Below, in pieces: positions 6,000-7,382 of a DNA stretch of 7,382 nt. Location: assembly GCA_003235785.1 (NCBI GenBank), contig QJYE01000004.1, positions 1-7,382 on the forward strand, read 5' to 3'. Both the position numbers and the translations under genes were made by a program. A model generated the notes under the pieces. It was not told the DNA's origin, searched no databases, and was given only the letters and a program-made list of their open reading frames with translations. Source of the stretch: Nitrospirota bacterium (GTDB taxonomy: Bacteria; Nitrospirota; Nitrospiria; Nitrospirales; UBA8639). Positions within the stretch are counted from its first letter, which is position 1; each line of letters begins with the position of its first letter.

Positions 6000-6773
6000 T
6001 CAATAAGACGACGATGGAGTCGCGGAAACGCCTGCAGGAGTCTTCTGCCTCGCTTCTATGGCTGGCAAAATTTGTGACGCCGCGCGCTGAATATCTTCAG
6101 GGAAATCAATTTCAATCCAGGGCAAGCCCCCAATTTTTTCAAACCCTACAGGCACATCCTGGAAAAAGGTTGTGAGCGCATCCTCATATTCCATATCCAG
6201 CTTATCGGCATCAATACAGGCTTGAACGGAACGCAGCAACAGAGGCACATCTTCCTTTTGGACCTTCAAAAAGCCCACACCTTCACCAGCTTCTTCATAC
6301 TGCGCAGGAAGCACCTTGCTCAAGGAAAGCACCCGGCCGCCTTGAGCCGCAATCATGCATTCTTCAGATTCCTGCTTCACCGTCTCGTCCATCAGCAACG
6401 CTGAAGATTGTGACGATCGCACCAAACGGGCCAAAATTTCCGGGGCATACAAGACATCCGCATCCATAAGCACGACATCATCATCCATTTCGTGTCGAGC
6501 AGCCCATAACGAGGTAATACTTCCCCGGACAAACTGCTCATTCACCACCCATCGGATATCTACGGTGGAAGAATCAGCGGCCATGGCCTCACGAATCGCA
6601 TCTTGGGCGAACCCCACTACCAACACAATAGGAGACACACCTAATTGATGTAAACATTCGACATGTCGAGACAACAAAGTTTGCCCACCAATTTGTACCA
6701 GACATTTGGGCTTCCCTTGCGTGACCGCCTGGAGGCGTTTGCCAACCCCCGCCGCAAAAATGATGGCTTTCAT
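6000..6773 (-). CDS. LicC/PntC-like nucleotidyltransferase (probable cytidylyltransferase)
   Basis: A 257-residue cytoplasmic enzyme of the NTP_transferase family, expected to join a nucleoside triphosphate to a small phosphorylated or phosphonate substrate and release pyrophosphate. The signature AAGVGKRL (7-14) and GKPKCLVQIGG (20-30, likely catalytic K23) are intact. MDADVLY (103-109) and WIEIDFPED (219-227) supply the metal-binding aspartates D104/D106 and D223. NEQFVRGSITSLWAA (78-92) matches the substrate loop of choline-phosphate cytidylyltransferase LicC. The size fits a single-domain LicC or PntC protein; hexapeptide repeats typical of GlmU or GlgC are absent. The last ~20 residues look disordered. 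The ATG overlaps the upstream aminotransferase stop as ATGA. Next to a PhnW-like gene, 2-aminoethylphosphonate is the likeliest substrate; choline phosphate or inositol phosphate are alternatives. Confidence 0.85.
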   Translation of the reverse strand: MKAIIFAAGVGKRLQAVTQGKPKCLVQIGGQTLLSRHVECLHQLGVSPIVLVVGFAQDAIREAMAADSSTVDIRWVVNEQFVRGSITSLWAARHEMDDDVVLMDADVLYAPEILARLVRSSQSSALLMDETVKQESEECMIAAQGGRVLSLSKVLPAQYEEAGEGVGFLKVQKEDVPLLLRSVQACIDADKLDMEYEDALTTFFQDVPVGFEKIGGLPWIEIDFPEDIQRAASQILPAIEARQKTPAGVSATPSSSY

Positions 6774-7382
6774 CCTCGAACCTTCTCCAGCGTTGACTGA
6801 AAGGCCGATAAAAATCCCTCAATATTCTGATTGGTCAGCGCCCCGATATTGGCCACACGAAAAATTTTGTCTTCGAGTTGGGCTTGCCCGGCATAAATGA
6901 TGTAGCCCTCTTGCTTCAACCCGTCATGGAGCTGCGAATAGGAAACCCCATCTGGCAGATTGAACGCGGTCAATGTATTGCCTTGAACTTCAGGCGGCAA
7001 GACCGCTTGAATACCCATCTTTTCCATACCTGTCCTGATGGTCGTGGCATAGGCTTTGAAGCGCTTAATGCGATTCGCCACGCCTTCCTCCAATAACTCA
7101 TCCAGGGCTTCCCGGAACGCATAGTAGACCTGAACGGCCGGAGTAAAGGGTATCGTCCCGCGTTCTTGTTCCTCATAATAATTGGCCAAATTCAAATACA
7201 TGGAGCGTTTGGGATATTTCATCACCCGCTCCATGAACCCCTTCCGAACCAGCACAAACGCCAGGCCTGGAAATCCTTGAATACATTTCTGCGCAGCCCC
7301 GGCCACCAAATACATCTTACTTCCACTGATATCCACCGCCTCCCCACCCAAGCCACTGACCGAATCCAGCATAAAGACGCGG
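6770..7382 (-). CDS. phnW: PhnW-like 2-aminoethylphosphonate aminotransferase (5' part missing)
   Basis: A class V, PLP-dependent aminotransferase. The visible 203 residues are the C-terminal part; about 165 residues lie beyond the window edge. The segment LDSVSGLGGE, then AAQKCIQGFPG, matches PhnW (2-aminoethylphosphonate:pyruvate transaminase) closely. The Asp expected to contact the pyridine nitrogen and the Schiff-base Lys are 26 residues apart, as I recall for Salmonella PhnW. FRVANIGAL near the C-terminus matches the substrate-binding Arg region (FRIGNIG in PhnW). PhnW interconverts phosphonoacetaldehyde plus alanine with 2-aminoethylphosphonate plus pyruvate. No degradation gene (phnX, phnA) is visible here, while a cytidylyltransferase and a lipid-type transferase follow directly, so I infer the biosynthetic direction. 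A general alanine-glyoxylate-type aminotransferase is the alternative. The ATG at 7372 is internal and not the true start. Confidence 0.85.
   Translation of the reverse strand, partial: RVFMLDSVSGLGGEAVDISGSKMYLVAGAAQKCIQGFPGLAFVLVRKGFMERVMKYPKRSMYLNLANYYEEQERGTIPFTPAVQVYYAFREALDELLEEGVANRIKRFKAYATTIRTGMEKMGIQAVLPPEVQGNTLTAFNLPDGVSYSQLHDGLKQEGYIIYAGQAQLEDKIFRVANIGALTNQNIEGFLSAFQSTLEKVRG
6781..6788 (-). promoter_or_regulatory. Ribosome binding site inside the aminotransferase 3' end
   Basis: The coding strand reads GGAGAAGG seven bases before the ATG at 6771-6773. The site lies in the last codons of the aminotransferase gene. With the ATGA stop/start overlap it supports translational coupling and confirms the nucleotidyltransferase start. 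Confidence 0.6.

Noticed and set aside
4503..6773. Di-myo-inositol-phosphate (compatible solute) pathway as the function of the operon
   Set aside because: The fusion resembles IPCT-DIPPS in domain order. However, its nucleotidyltransferase part looks inactive, no inositol-phosphate synthase is in view, and the operon starts with a PhnW-like aminotransferase. Kept only as an alternative.
1..7382. CRISPR arrays, tRNA or rRNA genes, phage or defence systems
   Set aside because: No regularly spaced identical repeats, cloverleaf-like segments, conserved rRNA stretches, integrase, nuclease or toxin-antitoxin pairs were seen on either strand.

Overview
The window reads as a moderate-GC, Gram-negative-type bacterial chromosome. 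I would tentatively place it near Nitrospirota, or another environmental lineage with similar repeat-rich intergenic DNA. That placement rests on general gene style and on the look of the repeat near the left end, not on a marker gene. No rRNA, tRNA, CRISPR array, transposase or phage gene is visible.

Layout from left to right. Positions 1-103 hold the 3' end of a + strand gene whose family I cannot name. Positions 104-581 have no convincing intact gene; most of this stretch (about 222-527) looks like a non-autonomous, MITE-like repeat with imperfect inverted ends. All remaining real genes are on the minus strand. They are a DEAD-box RNA helicase with a C-terminal DbpA-type RNA-binding domain (582-2336), an AT-richer gap with a possible helicase promoter and one doubtful + strand ORF (2337-2940), a small unnamed beta-rich protein (2941-3372), and a compact four-gene operon (3512 to beyond 7382).

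The operon is the most interesting part. In transcription order it encodes a PhnW-like aminotransferase (5' part outside the window), a LicC/PntC-like sugar-type nucleotidyltransferase, a fusion of a degenerate nucleotidyltransferase domain with a CDP-alcohol phosphotransferase, and an LPG_synthase_TM (UPF0104) flippase-like membrane protein. The junctions are tight: an ATGA overlap, a 12-nt gap, and an 8-nt overlap.

Taken together these four activities suggest one pathway. The aminotransferase makes 2-aminoethylphosphonate, a cytidylyltransferase activates it as CMP-aminoethylphosphonate, the CDP-alcohol phosphotransferase attaches it to a lipid alcohol, and the membrane protein moves or handles the product. 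This would be an aminoethylphosphonate lipid (phosphonolipid) cassette. The pathway is inference: the enzyme families are visible, but the substrates are not. The key test lies just beyond the right edge, where PEP mutase and phosphonopyruvate decarboxylase genes would be expected.
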